A stretch of 64,000 bases of DNA from Hawksworthiomyces lignivorus (taxonomy: Eukaryota; Ascomycota; Sordariomycetes; Ophiostomatales; Ophiostomataceae), in contig NTMA01000046.1 of the NCBI GenBank assembly GCA_002917075.1, positions 62,001 through 126,000 on the forward strand, in the 5' to 3' direction. The position numbers and the translations under genes are program-made. Under the pieces are notes generated by a model. That model was not told the DNA's origin. It saw nothing but the letters and a program-made list of their open reading frames with translations, and did not search any database. This document shows positions 53,280 through 64,000 of the stretch, piece by piece. Position 1 is the stretch's first letter. Every line of letters begins with the position of its first letter.

Positions 53280-56200
53280 CTAGGTCATCTGTCCCATGTT
53301 CAGCTGGACGCAGTTCCCCAGTAATGTAGCACCCTCGTGCAGGAGCTCCCATCGCGTGTTGCTGAAGGTCTCTTTCAGTACCATCAGCAGCGCGCTGTTT
53401 TGGTTGATACCCTTTTTAGCCTTGAGATCGTCGGGGGACGAAATACTGCCGAAGCGGTGCAGATATTCTCGCATCTGCTGCACTTTCTCCTGCCAGGTCG
53501 TCGGCAGAGGTTGAGTAGGGCACGGGCCTTCCAATGCGTAACCATAGCTCCACACGACGAGGGTGGCAAAGTAAAGAACCCACGGCCGGTTCAGCAGTAC
53601 GTCGTCTCGAGCGGAGTAGGTCGTCTCATCAAAAGGCTGCTTATAGCCATTGGTCTGCGGGCTGTTGCCTTCGTTCCGCAGCAGCACCGAGCAGAGAAAC
53701 TGCATAGCATAGTACGTAGCGTCACGGGCCTTGGCTGTTGGCGCCCACACGTCCGTCATGCGTCTCTGGGCACTGTTCAGGTCCTGTGTGCCAATGGCAC
53801 GTCCGAGAAGCCGCTTAGCGCGTGCATAAATCTGCAAGTCGACAACGTCCACATGCGTAGCCATATGGGCAAGATGATGCAGCACAACGCGGCTCTCGAA
53901 GACGACATTGACATCATTTTGGCCCTCTCCCGGGTTATAGGCATAAGGGTCGACGGTGCCGCCGTCGCCGTCGCCTCGGTGGAGAGATTTGTCGAAATCT
54001 GCTTTCCACGAGTCAAAGGCCCGCGTCAGTGTGCCTCGCCACTTGTCGCGACCACCTAGCGCCTGAGACCCGCCCAGAGAGTTAACTTGCAGGTCTCTCT
54101 GGTTCATGTGCCAGCTGACACTGAGAAGGCCCGCCATCAAGACCGTACGGCCAAATGCGTTCGTCTTCACCTCCTGCCTGCTCAGGGTTCGTTTCAAGCC
54201 TTCCAAAAAGGATATGTTCCGAACCCCCTCTGAAGCGAGCTGTGCTTCTGCACGGCCTACCTCAGCACCGTTAGTAGCTTTCCACAGCCTGTCGTCGCAG
54301 GGCAGCGGCAGGCGCATTTCATGAGCTACCATGACAGTGGAGTGACCAAACATTGTAGCATGAATTGAGTCGATAACAAATGCTGCGAATGCGGTGCGTC
54401 TCGTCGCTTCGTTTGTGATCCAGTTATTCCACCACTGGTCGGCCGTATGAGCTGCACCCGACGTCGAGGAATGCCTCGATCCATGATCCTTGTCACTACC
54501 TCCGCGGGGATTTGGAGGAGATTCAGCCGCCGTCTTCCCAATCAGTGACCGCCCACGACGCATTAATGTAATGGTCGTGGCGTGGTGGATGTGTGCTCGT
54601 TCGTGTAGTTCACGCGTCGAATACATCTTTTCGTAAAGCTCAAGCAGAAGAAGCGTCTGGAAAACCCACAGCTTGGCAGGAGGGCGGAAATTGCTGTCCA
54701 TGAAGAGCTCCCAGCGCAGGTACCAAGCCAAAAAGTTGGACAAATCCGCGCCAGCCTTGACGATCTTCTGTCCATGGTGCGCTTTATCCAGGCAGGCCGC
54801 GCCGATAGTCATGATGGCAATGAGCAGCAAGTTCGGTGTCCGATCAGGCTGGAAGGTGGGCTTGTGCAGGATGGGTATCTGGTCGCTGAAATGAAGCCAG
54901 TATGAAATAATGTAAGCTTGCATCATCTTGCGGCTGAGCATATGCGAGTCATCGCTACGGTCGCCATCTGTGATGAACTCGTTGCGCCGTTCTATCGGCG
55001 TACGCCCGTGTTCATGGAAGCGCTCTTTGATTAGATCGAAGATTTCCATGCTCTTTTCTTCAGAGAGAAGTGATTCCGGCAGGTTTTGATCCAGTAAGTT
55101 CGTGACAGACATGATCTGCTGTGGTGCGGTCGGAAAGTATCCTCCCTGACCGGGATCGTGGCCTTGGTAGGCCACGCTGTATTGGCTTGCAAAATCTCCA
55201 TAGCTGTTTTAATCGTTAGTAAATTGTGCTCCGTGTCCAAGACGCACTCAACAGTGCAGGACGGGTAAAAAATGACAAGATAAACTAAAATCGCGGGGGA
55301 CATACTTCGGATAGACCACAGAGCCTCCCATTGGCGAGTCTTGCGGTGTAGAGTTGAAGAGATACATAATGAAATCTTCAGGCAAGCCAACATGTGGCGA
55401 CTTCTGGAGAATTGAATCTGTGCCAAATATGGGCATCGTGTTCGGCATGGACATCTGGTCGAGCGCCATCATTTCACTTGACTGTGGGGGTTCTGGTTCA
55501 TAGCCGGCCGTTGACTGGGGTATATACTGCTGTTGCACATTGCTGGTTGTGACGGGCACTCCGCCGTCGTCACGAGGGACATTATTCGTCTGTTGCTGGA
55601 GCGGCACAAAATTCGAAGGCGGCAAGTCGAAGGCCGGAAAGTTTTGTGTAGGTACAAAAACGGAAGACTGCGGTGTGCCGGCAGAATTCTGATTAGGAAA
55701 TCCTTGCTGTGCAAGGGCCGGAGACATGATATCGTACAAACCGCTTGTCTGGACAGCCGGACGTTGGGGAACCGAAGGTGACTGATACGGTGGCTGGGGT
55801 CTCTGACGTGCCGAAGACTGGGGGCCGTACATCGCAGCTCCCGACGAGTCGTGTGATGCATAATCCGTTCCATTTGTAGGCGGAAATCCGTTGGCGTAAG
55901 GTCCAGTCGGAGTGCCTGAAATCGGCGTGTATGGCATGTTGGCAGAGCCCTTGGGTGAATATGGGCCCTGTCCAGGAATAGCACTTATCTTGCCATACCC
56001 AGTTCCAGGCCTATTGCTCTCCGGAGATGCAGATCCCGGGTGAACAAAAGGTGGTCGTGCATCCTGGGTAGGCGATGTCTGGCTAGGGATCTGGTCCTTT
56101 CGATTCAGCGAAGAACCCTTGGCCGTATGTCGGTCCCTATGCCGATTGCACAAATCCAGCCGCACAAAATGGCGCTCGCAGCCTGGATAATCACACACAT

Positions 56201-56699
56201 AAATCTGTTTAGGGGTGTGATTCAGCTGGTGCCGGTGTCTGCAGACAGAGCCTAGTTAGAAAAGGCAGCTAACTCTTCTGCGTAGGAACGGACCGAACCG
56301 TTGCCTCAGAAAGCGAGCTTTGACTTACAGATGCTCGGCCCTGGAATAGCTCTTCCCGCAGCCAGCGTGGGGACACTCGAACTTCTTGTCGAGGCCCTTG
56401 CGACTCCTTCGCCGCTTACGGGCTGGACCATCAGAGTTGGAAGAATTGTCGCCATTTGCGTCTCCGTCACCAGCCGGATCGTCAGCTGCACCATCACTAT
56501 TGCTGTCTTTGTCATCTGAGCGGCTGCGAGGCCGCCCACGGTCGCGATCCTCTAGCTCCTGCTTGATATGCGGAGGCGTTGGTTCTTGCAGTGCTGATGG
56601 CATAGTTCCTGGTTTGGTCAGTGACACAGCGAGACGCGGAGGCTTGGTATCACCGGAATGACGGGAGGCAGGAGGCGGAGGAGCCACCATAGAGGTCAT
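53280..56699 (-). CDS. C2H2 zinc finger plus fungal-specific domain transcription factor, with apparent frameshift
   Basis: Three exons: 56699-56329, 56239-55306 and 55203-53280, start MTSMVAPPPPASRHSGD. Exon 1 ends in finger 1 (KKFECPHAGCGKSYSRAEHL), exon 2 continues HRHQLN, then finger 2 YVCDYPGCERHFVRLDLCN and RHRDRH. Exon 2 is Pro/Gln/Ser-rich; intron 2 has a clear TACTAAC branch site. Exon 3 holds the fungal-specific transcription factor (middle homology) domain: LHFSDQIPILHKPTFQPDRT, LLLIAIMTIGAACLDKAHHG, WVFQTLLLLELYEKMYSTRE. Total length would be about 1076 residues. A single extra base in the linker between the fingers (near 56221-56225, QLNH expected) breaks the frame. The rest is intact, so either an assembly error or a very recent mutation. 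Regulates unknown targets. Confidence 0.85.
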
Positions 56700-58302
56700 A
56701 GTGATTCCTCTCCAGAGCGAGTAAGGCGAGAATGAAGCGATTCGTCAAATTTAAAAGACGGGGTCTCAAGAGAATTCGTCGTAGAGGTGGTATGAGATAA
56801 AGCTCTAATCGTCTGCCAGAGCTTAAAACGAACTAAGAGTGCAAGCCTGCCAAAGAGACGGGCAGGACCGAGATGAGAGTTATAACGCTCTGTTACACAG
56901 CAGAAGAGTGTTGCGTCTTCAACCGTCTTAAAGCGAGCTAACTGGAAATCAAAAAACCGCTCCAGAAAAAAAGAAGGAAAAAAAAAGTCCGAGGACAGTG
57001 AGAAGTTAAACCTGTACGGAATGTGTGAAACGGCTATGCAGATCGTGCAGTAGATAAGTGATCGCTGAGAGACAGCATTCGTAAATTTACTTTTCTTTCT
57101 CTATCAACCCTCTCCCAATCCAATTGGACGAGGCTCATGAGGACATGACTGATCAGTTGACAGGGTGGTTTGCCGGCGACGTCGGTAAACCGAAGACGAA
57201 ATGAAGGGAAGAATGGAGCAGGGGACTAGGCAGGGACGGTGTAAGAGGAGAAGAGGCAATAACTAGAGATGGAGCTAGACGGGCGGAAGGAGACCTAGAT
57301 GTTTGACGAGGTATCGAGAGCTGTTCCTGGAACAGGATGTCAGTAACCAGTCGAGCAAATATGGCGATTAGAATCGAGACCAAAAGAGAAACAGAGAAAA
57401 AATAAACACGGAAAGGGAAGTGGGAGAAGAGTGAAGGAGAGAAAAGAGAATATGGCAAAAAAAGAAAAAAGCAGGTGGTTTTGGGAACGGGAAGATGGAC
57501 GTGCCCTGGAGCAGGCGGGTAGTGGATATGTTATGCGGTGCCGCCCGTTGCGGCAAAATCAGAGCGTGAAGCAAATGATGGCAAAGCAAAAAAGTATGGC
57601 TGCAATAATATGGGGCGGAATGGTGTGGGTAGGCTAAGGAGGGACCTCGAAAGACTTTCACATCCGGACATACAGTAGCAGCAATAATAATAGCGTTCAG
57701 AGACACAATAGACAGAGCGCAAAGACAAAGTGACAAGGGGAGCACTCCGGGGCTCGTTGGAAGGGGTGGGACAAAGCACTGGCGAAGCAAGGCTAGCGGT
57801 GATATAGCGCAGTGCACATGTATGAGAAAGGATGGGATGGAGAGTACACGGAAAGACTGATGACTTTCGTGGCGATTGAGCTGGATTCTATCGTAATGGT
57901 GGTGGTTGTGACGGTATTGAGTTGGATCAGACGGTCCTGTGTGAGACGAACAGGCCCGTATTTTCTTCTTTTCTTCTTTTTTTTTTTTTATTTTCTTTCG
58001 CTCTACCCGAGATTTCACCAAAAAAACAGAAACGGTAGGCTAGGGATCTTACAGAATCTTATTATTCCGACAAGGGGAAAGGGGTGTAAAGAAGGGCGGG
58101 CGAGGGAATTATATGCACGAGAATGCGAAGAACAAAACTCACACAGCGACCAGGTTGAAGAACGGCGAGGATAATATGACAGGCCACCGAACTGGAGAAG
58201 AAGCATTACTGAAGGAGGAGATACCCCGGTGTCTCCGCCCGATCCGTCCTGAGCAAGAAGACACACTGTGCCCAGCTCCACAATCAGTACAGGGTTGTAA
58301 GG

Positions 58303-58330
58303 TAGTGGTGGTGGTAGTGGTGGTGGTGGA
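58303..58330. repeat. (GGT)n microsatellite
   Basis: Imperfect GTGGTGGTGGTAGTGGTGG run, non-coding. Confidence 0.8.
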
Positions 58331-61300
58331 GGGCGTGCTGCTGGTTTGTGCCGTGCAGAATATTCGCAAACGCAGGCACTACACATACTTGTACTGCGCG
58401 AAGGGACCAGGCATGGGTATCGCTTCCAGGATTAAGACCCGTGGCTGATTGGCTACGTGGACGGGTGAAGAGGGGAAAATAAGGAAAAGGATAGGGACTG
58501 GAAAAAGAGAGATGGAAAAATAGCAAAAAGAAAAAAAGAAGGAGAATAAAAGATTTTACAGGGATTCAGTATCTTCATTCAAGAGGTACGTACGATGCTC
58601 GGGGAAGAAGACAGAGAGAAGAAACAAAAGAGAAGAAATCCACAAACAATACTGTTCATGGCCAAAGGTACTGTACAGATGCATGATCATTCACAGAAGC
58701 GGTCGAGCGAAAGGTACGGCCTGGAAGACAAGAGACGACACAGGTGAAAAAAAAACTTACCCTCGTACGAGGATGTGCGTGGATGTGGTATGAAATGTAT
58801 TTTGGGTGTTCTGTTTTGACCCAACTCTGACTGGCTTGAAGGAGCAGTTGGCGTGTACGCTATTGACGGGTGTGCTTGAAGAAGGGGAGGGGGGTGGGCC
58901 AAGGCGGAGAAACCATGCGCGGGAGAGTTCTTTTTTGGGAGTGGGACGAGAAGCGAGCCAGAAAACCCAAAAATGGGGGGATATAAAAGAGGAAAAGACG
59001 AAGAAAATGGGGGCAGCCGTGTTGTGATACATGTGCGAATCTAAGATACTCAGGCGGGATATGAAGATAAAGAAAAGAAAATGGAGACGAATTGAGAGCG
59101 CTGATGAGAAATAGAAACGACAGGTGAAATTTTCCCCAGACTGGGCTCCACGTATGTACGTGTGCACTGCATAGCTTGTTGAGTGTCTTATTTAATGAGC
59201 GGAGATTCGAAGAGGACAGAAGAACGACAGAAGAACGTCAAAACCAATAAAAAAGAAGGTGTAGAAAAAAGGAAGCTAGACTGACTGCAACTGTACCAAT
59301 GGAGATGTGGGTGACGTCCTGCACGCGATTCTTATTGCTTCATTTTCTTGGGGTCATGTTCTGCGCAGTCTGGGGTGAGTCCGGAGAGCGTGGGAGGGCA
59401 GAAGAGAGGCAGTGAGGCGGAGAGAGAGAGGTGCAGACAGGGTTCAGAAGAGCGAGGAAATACATTCTCCGTGTCCAGAGGGAAGACGAAATGGGAGGAG
59501 ACGAAACCAAAGTTGAAAAAGGAGACAGAGCAAGAAGAGGAAGGAGGACGTGTGGGGGTCTTCGACCTCCTACTTGGTTGCGTTGTATGCTTATTACAAG
59601 TTTTTTTATGGCTTTTGCGTCGAGTTTGGGGGGGTAGAGCGAGAGCAGAGAAGGGTAGGAGCAAAGGGAAAGGGAAGGAGTAAGGGGGGTGTGTGGGTGG
59701 GTGTCCCGCTAGGGCGCGCAGAAAAGAGCTTGTGGACGGAGACACTGGCTAGGGGGTGCGGTTTGAAATGGCAAGATCAGAAATGGGAAAGGGAAAGGGC
59801 GACAAAGCTAAAGAGTGGAAAAGTGGGCAGGCAGGACCAGCCAAGAACAAACCTTGTCCACTCCTCGTAGACCGCGACGAGGAAGGGAGAGCCCTCTCGC
59901 GCTGTCTCATTTTCAGTCCTTTTTTGGGTTTTTTGGCGATGCGAAGCCTGCGAGCAATGGGTCTACGCCGTGGACACGAACGACAGAACGAGAAAGATGC
60001 TCTCCTAGTGCTTCCTCCCTGCGGTTCGCTTTGTGCGCTACCCCGTAAAATTCTCCACACGCAAGCCGGGGATGCTCAAATCTTTTGTCTCCAGCACAGG
60101 AAGTGAGGCGCTATCAAGGCATGGAACCTACGGCACTCGTTCTAAGACCGCGGAGAAAGCAAGGGGGAGGGACCAAGCGAGAGAGGAGTCATCTGGTCCG
60201 TCTTTGAAATTAAGCCCATCCTGCAGACTACGTAACTTCAATGCTCGAAAAAAACATTTACATACCGGACCCTAGACGCTTCTCATAAACCACCGCGGAT
60301 ACTAAGGACACCAACTGCTTACACTTCCTTGGACAGTTGCATATGACTAGTACGCTTATGTGTGCTGCTTAGCTCGAGCACCGGGCAAATGCTGGCGTGC
60401 CTGTCCTGGTAGGGAAATAACATTGGGGGAATAGCGCGGCGGACTGCGCCGGTGCTAGTCGTCGAGCTCCAGTCCAATAATAGCTATAGTGAAGAAGGCC
60501 GCCGTAATCATAGTTTCACGTATGGTTGCTACCGATGTCATTCGTTTTGCCTTCCTTTTCCAACCGCGCCGGATCTCTGCGGAAAGCGTAGGGAAGGCGT
60601 CTTCCGTTTGTGCGCTGCGTGCAGGGCGAAGCGGGAGTGAGAACAGATGGGATGTAACCGGAAGCAAGTTCTGATGCAGAAAAGTAAGCGTGCAGATGCT
60701 GTGTGCGACGTACACGAACGACACAGGCGTATGACCACAGCCAGCAGCCTTCGACGCAAAAGCGCACAACATGAGAGCAATGTGGTTACGCAAAATGCGG
60801 AGAGAAGGGGGCCAGGCATGACGAGAAGGGCGCACTTGTCGCACATCATAATCTTGTCACCTCTCCCGCTGTCGACGCGTGGGAACCGTTCGGCTGGGAT
60901 GAGACAACCTGGTCGTTCACACTCACCCACATTATCGTGAAGCCCTGTGACTGGCAGGGGAAAAGAAATAGATAAAAAAAAAAGCGACAAAATGTGCTTC
61001 ATTGGGTTTGTCCTGTCCACCAAACAACCGGGACTGCTCCCTCACATTACTCGTTCCGCCCTGGTAGCAATTACGATACGATATAAGCCTACCGCATGGA
61101 GGCACTGGGCGCGTGGGATGTAGTTTGGGGGGCCAGGCGGAAGTGTAAGGCAAGAATTCGAGAGAGGCAAATAAAACGGGGGGAGGGGCCGCCAGGCACA
61201 GTGGGAATTAACTGAGGAATAAATCTTTGATCTAAGTCCGACTTCATCAACACGCCCCTTTTGATGTTTCTCTTCTGTTTCTGCTCTCAACATTTTTTTT

Positions 61301-63228
61301 TCACTATTCGATCGCCACAGGAGATAGGACATGGAAGCGAAGAAAAGACCGAGCGGCCCCCAAAATGTACGGAACTAAAAAGAGCAAGAGAGGGGAGGCA
61401 GAAGGAGATAAAACCCGCAGCCAGAGTGACAGCTTCTGACTCGTCAAAGTCAAAAGAGACTATTACGTACAGTCACAGGGCGCTGGATCCCAATTTGTTT
61501 TCTTTTTTCCCTCTTGGCCTCGTCTTTTCCTGTTTCGTTCCTTGACATCTCCCGGCCACCACCCTGGACGATGGGACATGCGACCTGTTGCCGCCTTCGT
61601 TAAATTGGAAAAGGGGCAGAGCACAAGTGGTTGCAACGGGTTGAGTGGCGGGTGGAGGCGAAATCAATGAAACGAGAAGAGAATAAACAGAGAGAGAGAG
61701 AAAAAAATTCGACTGTAGTAGGATGCTGTGCGGCTGAGGTGACTCGGCTTCCTGTCCCAATGGTTTGGACTTCGAGGGCGCTTTGCTTCTTCTTTCGACA
61801 TAAAATGGCCACTGTAAGGGTATCTACAAGTACGGAGTACGCCGAACATACCATCCACTTTTGCCCTCCTTGACATTCGCCTCCCTGTACAATCTGCTCC
61901 GTACACATACACACACCGAAAATGCACAGAGGAATTTGGTTCCTCGCACCTTTCTCCGTTTCTTCGTTTCCGGGCGTGTCTTGTTTCTTCTTATTCATTA
62001 CAGCTATGTAGAACCGTCTCCATCGAGCGCCGCGGGTACTTTGATGACGCACTCTGAATCGTCGCCTTAGTTCCTCGGAGATATCTCAAGGTGAACATGG
62101 AAGGCTTCTAGCCCCATCCGCTGTATAATTTCCTCCCCGTATTACCTGCCTCCCACCTGTAGCCGTACAGTCTTCTTCTTTCCCCCCAGTTTCCCCAGTG
62201 CAAATCGTAGCCAAATCTAATGCAAGGGCGACCCCTACCTAGCTCCAGCAATCAACCTTTCCTCCCACGATTTGCAGTTTTGAGTTTGGGGGCGGGGGAG
62301 GAATACAGGGGGGGGGAGAGAGTACGAACGCACTACCCCGATTGTGCATTAACACAAGCACCATCCTCAGCCACTACCTTTAGGCATTTCTGTGTTTTCC
62401 TGAGCGCTGTACTTGTGTAGATGAATATATGTGTATGTAGGCAGTAGCCTCAGCGCCGGCATGTTCGTAGTGTACCAATACTTGGATACGATTCAAATAG
62501 TAGTTAGACCTTTTTCAGTGTAGCATCCCACCTTTGTGGAATTGAGTAGTAATACTCCGCAAAAAGAGAACTAGCAACAGCCTTCTACTGTGGAAGGAAC
62601 CCCGTAGCTCGCGCCGGACCAGAACTTTCGTTTGTTCTTGTCCCCATACAAAGCGGAGACAGCGACCAGATTGACGGACTGATACAGACTCGTGAAGGAA
62701 GTGTATAACTCTCGGTGCCGCAGCCGGCGCCAACATCAGCAAGTCAGTCTATGGCGGCCGCAATGCATCGGACCGGCAGCTAGCGAACGTGAGTATCCGA
62801 AGTTCAAGCCTATGCGGGGTACACCCGAGATCCAATATTTTCAGATTGGCTTCTAAGTGCACGACTCAGAAGAATTTCGGCGCACAATCAGCCCAAAGAG
62901 CTGAATAATATTGCAAGTCTAATCGTACAGTCAGGCAGTCCCTCGGACATATGAGCTAGACTTGTCAACCGTGGGTGACCACCATATTTCAGTGCGTGCC
63001 CTCTCCAGCGAGTACGCCAACCGGAGAAATCAATTAAGACGCACTGATTGGTTCAAAGTTTGCCTGCCGATTGGCAGCCGTCCCCTCCCCCTAACTCTGG
63101 TTCGACCGCTTCATTGGGGAACCATGTTCCCTGGCAGATTATCCAGACTCGCGCAAAGATCTCTTGCGTCTGTGGAGTCTCATGCTCAACGTAAATACGA
63201 GAACAGAAGGCGCCGCACACTTTGCGCG

Positions 63229-63250
63229 CACACACACACACACACACACA
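63229..63250. repeat. (CA)11 microsatellite
   Basis: Eleven uninterrupted CA units following GCG, non-coding, directly readable. Confidence 0.95.
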
Positions 63251-63939
63251 GCCGGCTTGCTATGTGTGTATCACAAACTATCTTGATCTTCTTGTACAGG
63301 AGGATGCTGTTCCTCCTGGGCAAAATGTAGTGACTATGGGAAATTGAGAACAAAAACACGAAACGCTATAGGAGCTGAAGCGCTAATGGGCAAGGACCCA
63401 GAAAAAGGGTTGGGCATCGAGCGCGCTGTGGTCCATGCATCGTTCCATTTCTCGCTATTACAGGACAAAATTGTGCGCGGCAGAGTAATATAACGCATCC
63501 ACGCCCCGGCGAGAGCGAGCCTGGGTCTGCCCCTTGCCCTCAGTGTTAACGACGATCACTCTTTCACAACGTGGTAGTGTCAAAACCCAGTGACGGGCGA
63601 GAAAGGAAGTAGCCCATCTCTACTACGCTCTGTTTCATCCGCCCCCTTGCGCACCAGTCAATGTGATTGCTCCGGATTGAAGAATTCCCATAGGCTCTGA
63701 AGAATGCCATACGACTCTGTCGGGACAGGGCATCGTGAAGCCGGTGGCCGCTGGCACTAGCAAGCTACCCTAATGCGGCCATTACCATCCTGTTGGATGG
63801 GCAAGATTTCCAAGGCGAGGCCCTTAAAAAATAGGTGAATTATTGGCCAAGTATCTGCAGACACGCAGGGGACAAGCTGCAATATCCCACTTTCCCGGTT
63901 GGTCGTGGTGTAGTTCTCTTCCCATCCCACTCAGGGAGC

Positions 63940-64000
63940 CTGAGTGCCGAACTTTGCCTTCTTCCTCTTTTTTTTCTTTTTACACTCTTCTTGCTCTTAC
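63940..64000 (+). promoter_or_regulatory. CT-rich tract at right edge
   Basis: The last 60 bases are almost entirely C and T on the plus strand (CTTCCTCTTTTTTTTC...), the usual composition just upstream of a start site. A plus-strand gene may begin beyond the window. Confidence 0.35.

Larger units (their letters stand above)
56700..63999. other. 7.3-kb stretch without a recognised gene
   Basis: Upstream of the transcription factor. From about 57200 to 60000 it is purine-rich on the plus strand, that is CT-rich on the strand of the transcription factor, as in long fungal 5' leaders and promoters. Many open frames occur on both strands but all are low-complexity (Ser/Pro/Phe/Leu or Arg/Lys/Glu rich) with no family motifs. 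A long leader or non-coding transcript of the regulator is possible. No tRNA, rRNA or transposon domain seen. Confidence 0.5.

Noticed and set aside
57368..58021. 217-codon minus-strand frame upstream of the transcription factor
   Set aside because: Ser/Pro/Phe/His-rich reading of a CT-rich stretch, no motif, no codon-usage support; more likely leader or promoter.

Overview
The window looks like nuclear DNA of a filamentous ascomycete (Pezizomycotina, most likely a sordariomycete; the order is an inference). Genes are monocistronic with short introns (about 52-106 bp, one of 270 bp), GT..AG borders, CT-rich leaders and long intergenic gaps. The families present (HET-NACHT-ankyrin and NACHT-WD40 receptors, fungal Sey1, Mif2/CENP-C, Yme2, Emi1, EF-hand MscS channel, C2H2 plus fungal-specific transcription factor) are typical of this group. 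No bacterial, viral or CRISPR features were seen.

Layout. 1-20.4 kb is accessory-like and gene-poor: a partial exon at the left edge, a lactose-permease-like MFS sugar transporter (8 exons, rebuilt here), an arrestin-fold protein with a 9-residue C-terminal repeat, two large same-strand HET-NACHT-ankyrin NLR receptors flanking a possible solo LTR, a decayed HET-domain pseudogene with stops and frameshifts, and an APH/choline-kinase-fold protein that lacks the catalytic Asp. 21.5-37.5 kb is a compact, GC-rich core block: SEY1, RNH201, MIF2/CENP-C, YME2, EMI1 and a cytosolic HSP70 with a perfect three-unit heat-shock element upstream. 39.7-44.9 kb returns to accessory content with a third NLR, of NWD/NACHT-WD40 architecture (4 exons, rebuilt here). 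46.4-56.7 kb holds an EF-hand MscS channel, a short F-box gene remnant abutting it across a G21 tract, and a C2H2/fungal-specific transcription factor with an apparent one-base frameshift between its two zinc fingers. 56.7-64 kb shows no convincing gene; it is CT/GA-skewed sequence upstream of the transcription factor.

How the parts relate. Three intact or near-intact NLRs plus one dead HET gene within 28 kb suggest a small reservoir of non-self recognition (heterokaryon incompatibility or innate immunity) genes interspersed with housekeeping genes. The most striking element is NLR2: 13 near-identical 34-residue ankyrin units, with a 14th lying out of frame after the stop codon, which points to recent repeat shuffling and truncation. 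The housekeeping block covers ER fusion, RNA/DNA hybrid repair, kinetochore, mitochondrial maintenance and chaperone functions and has no obvious joint pathway.
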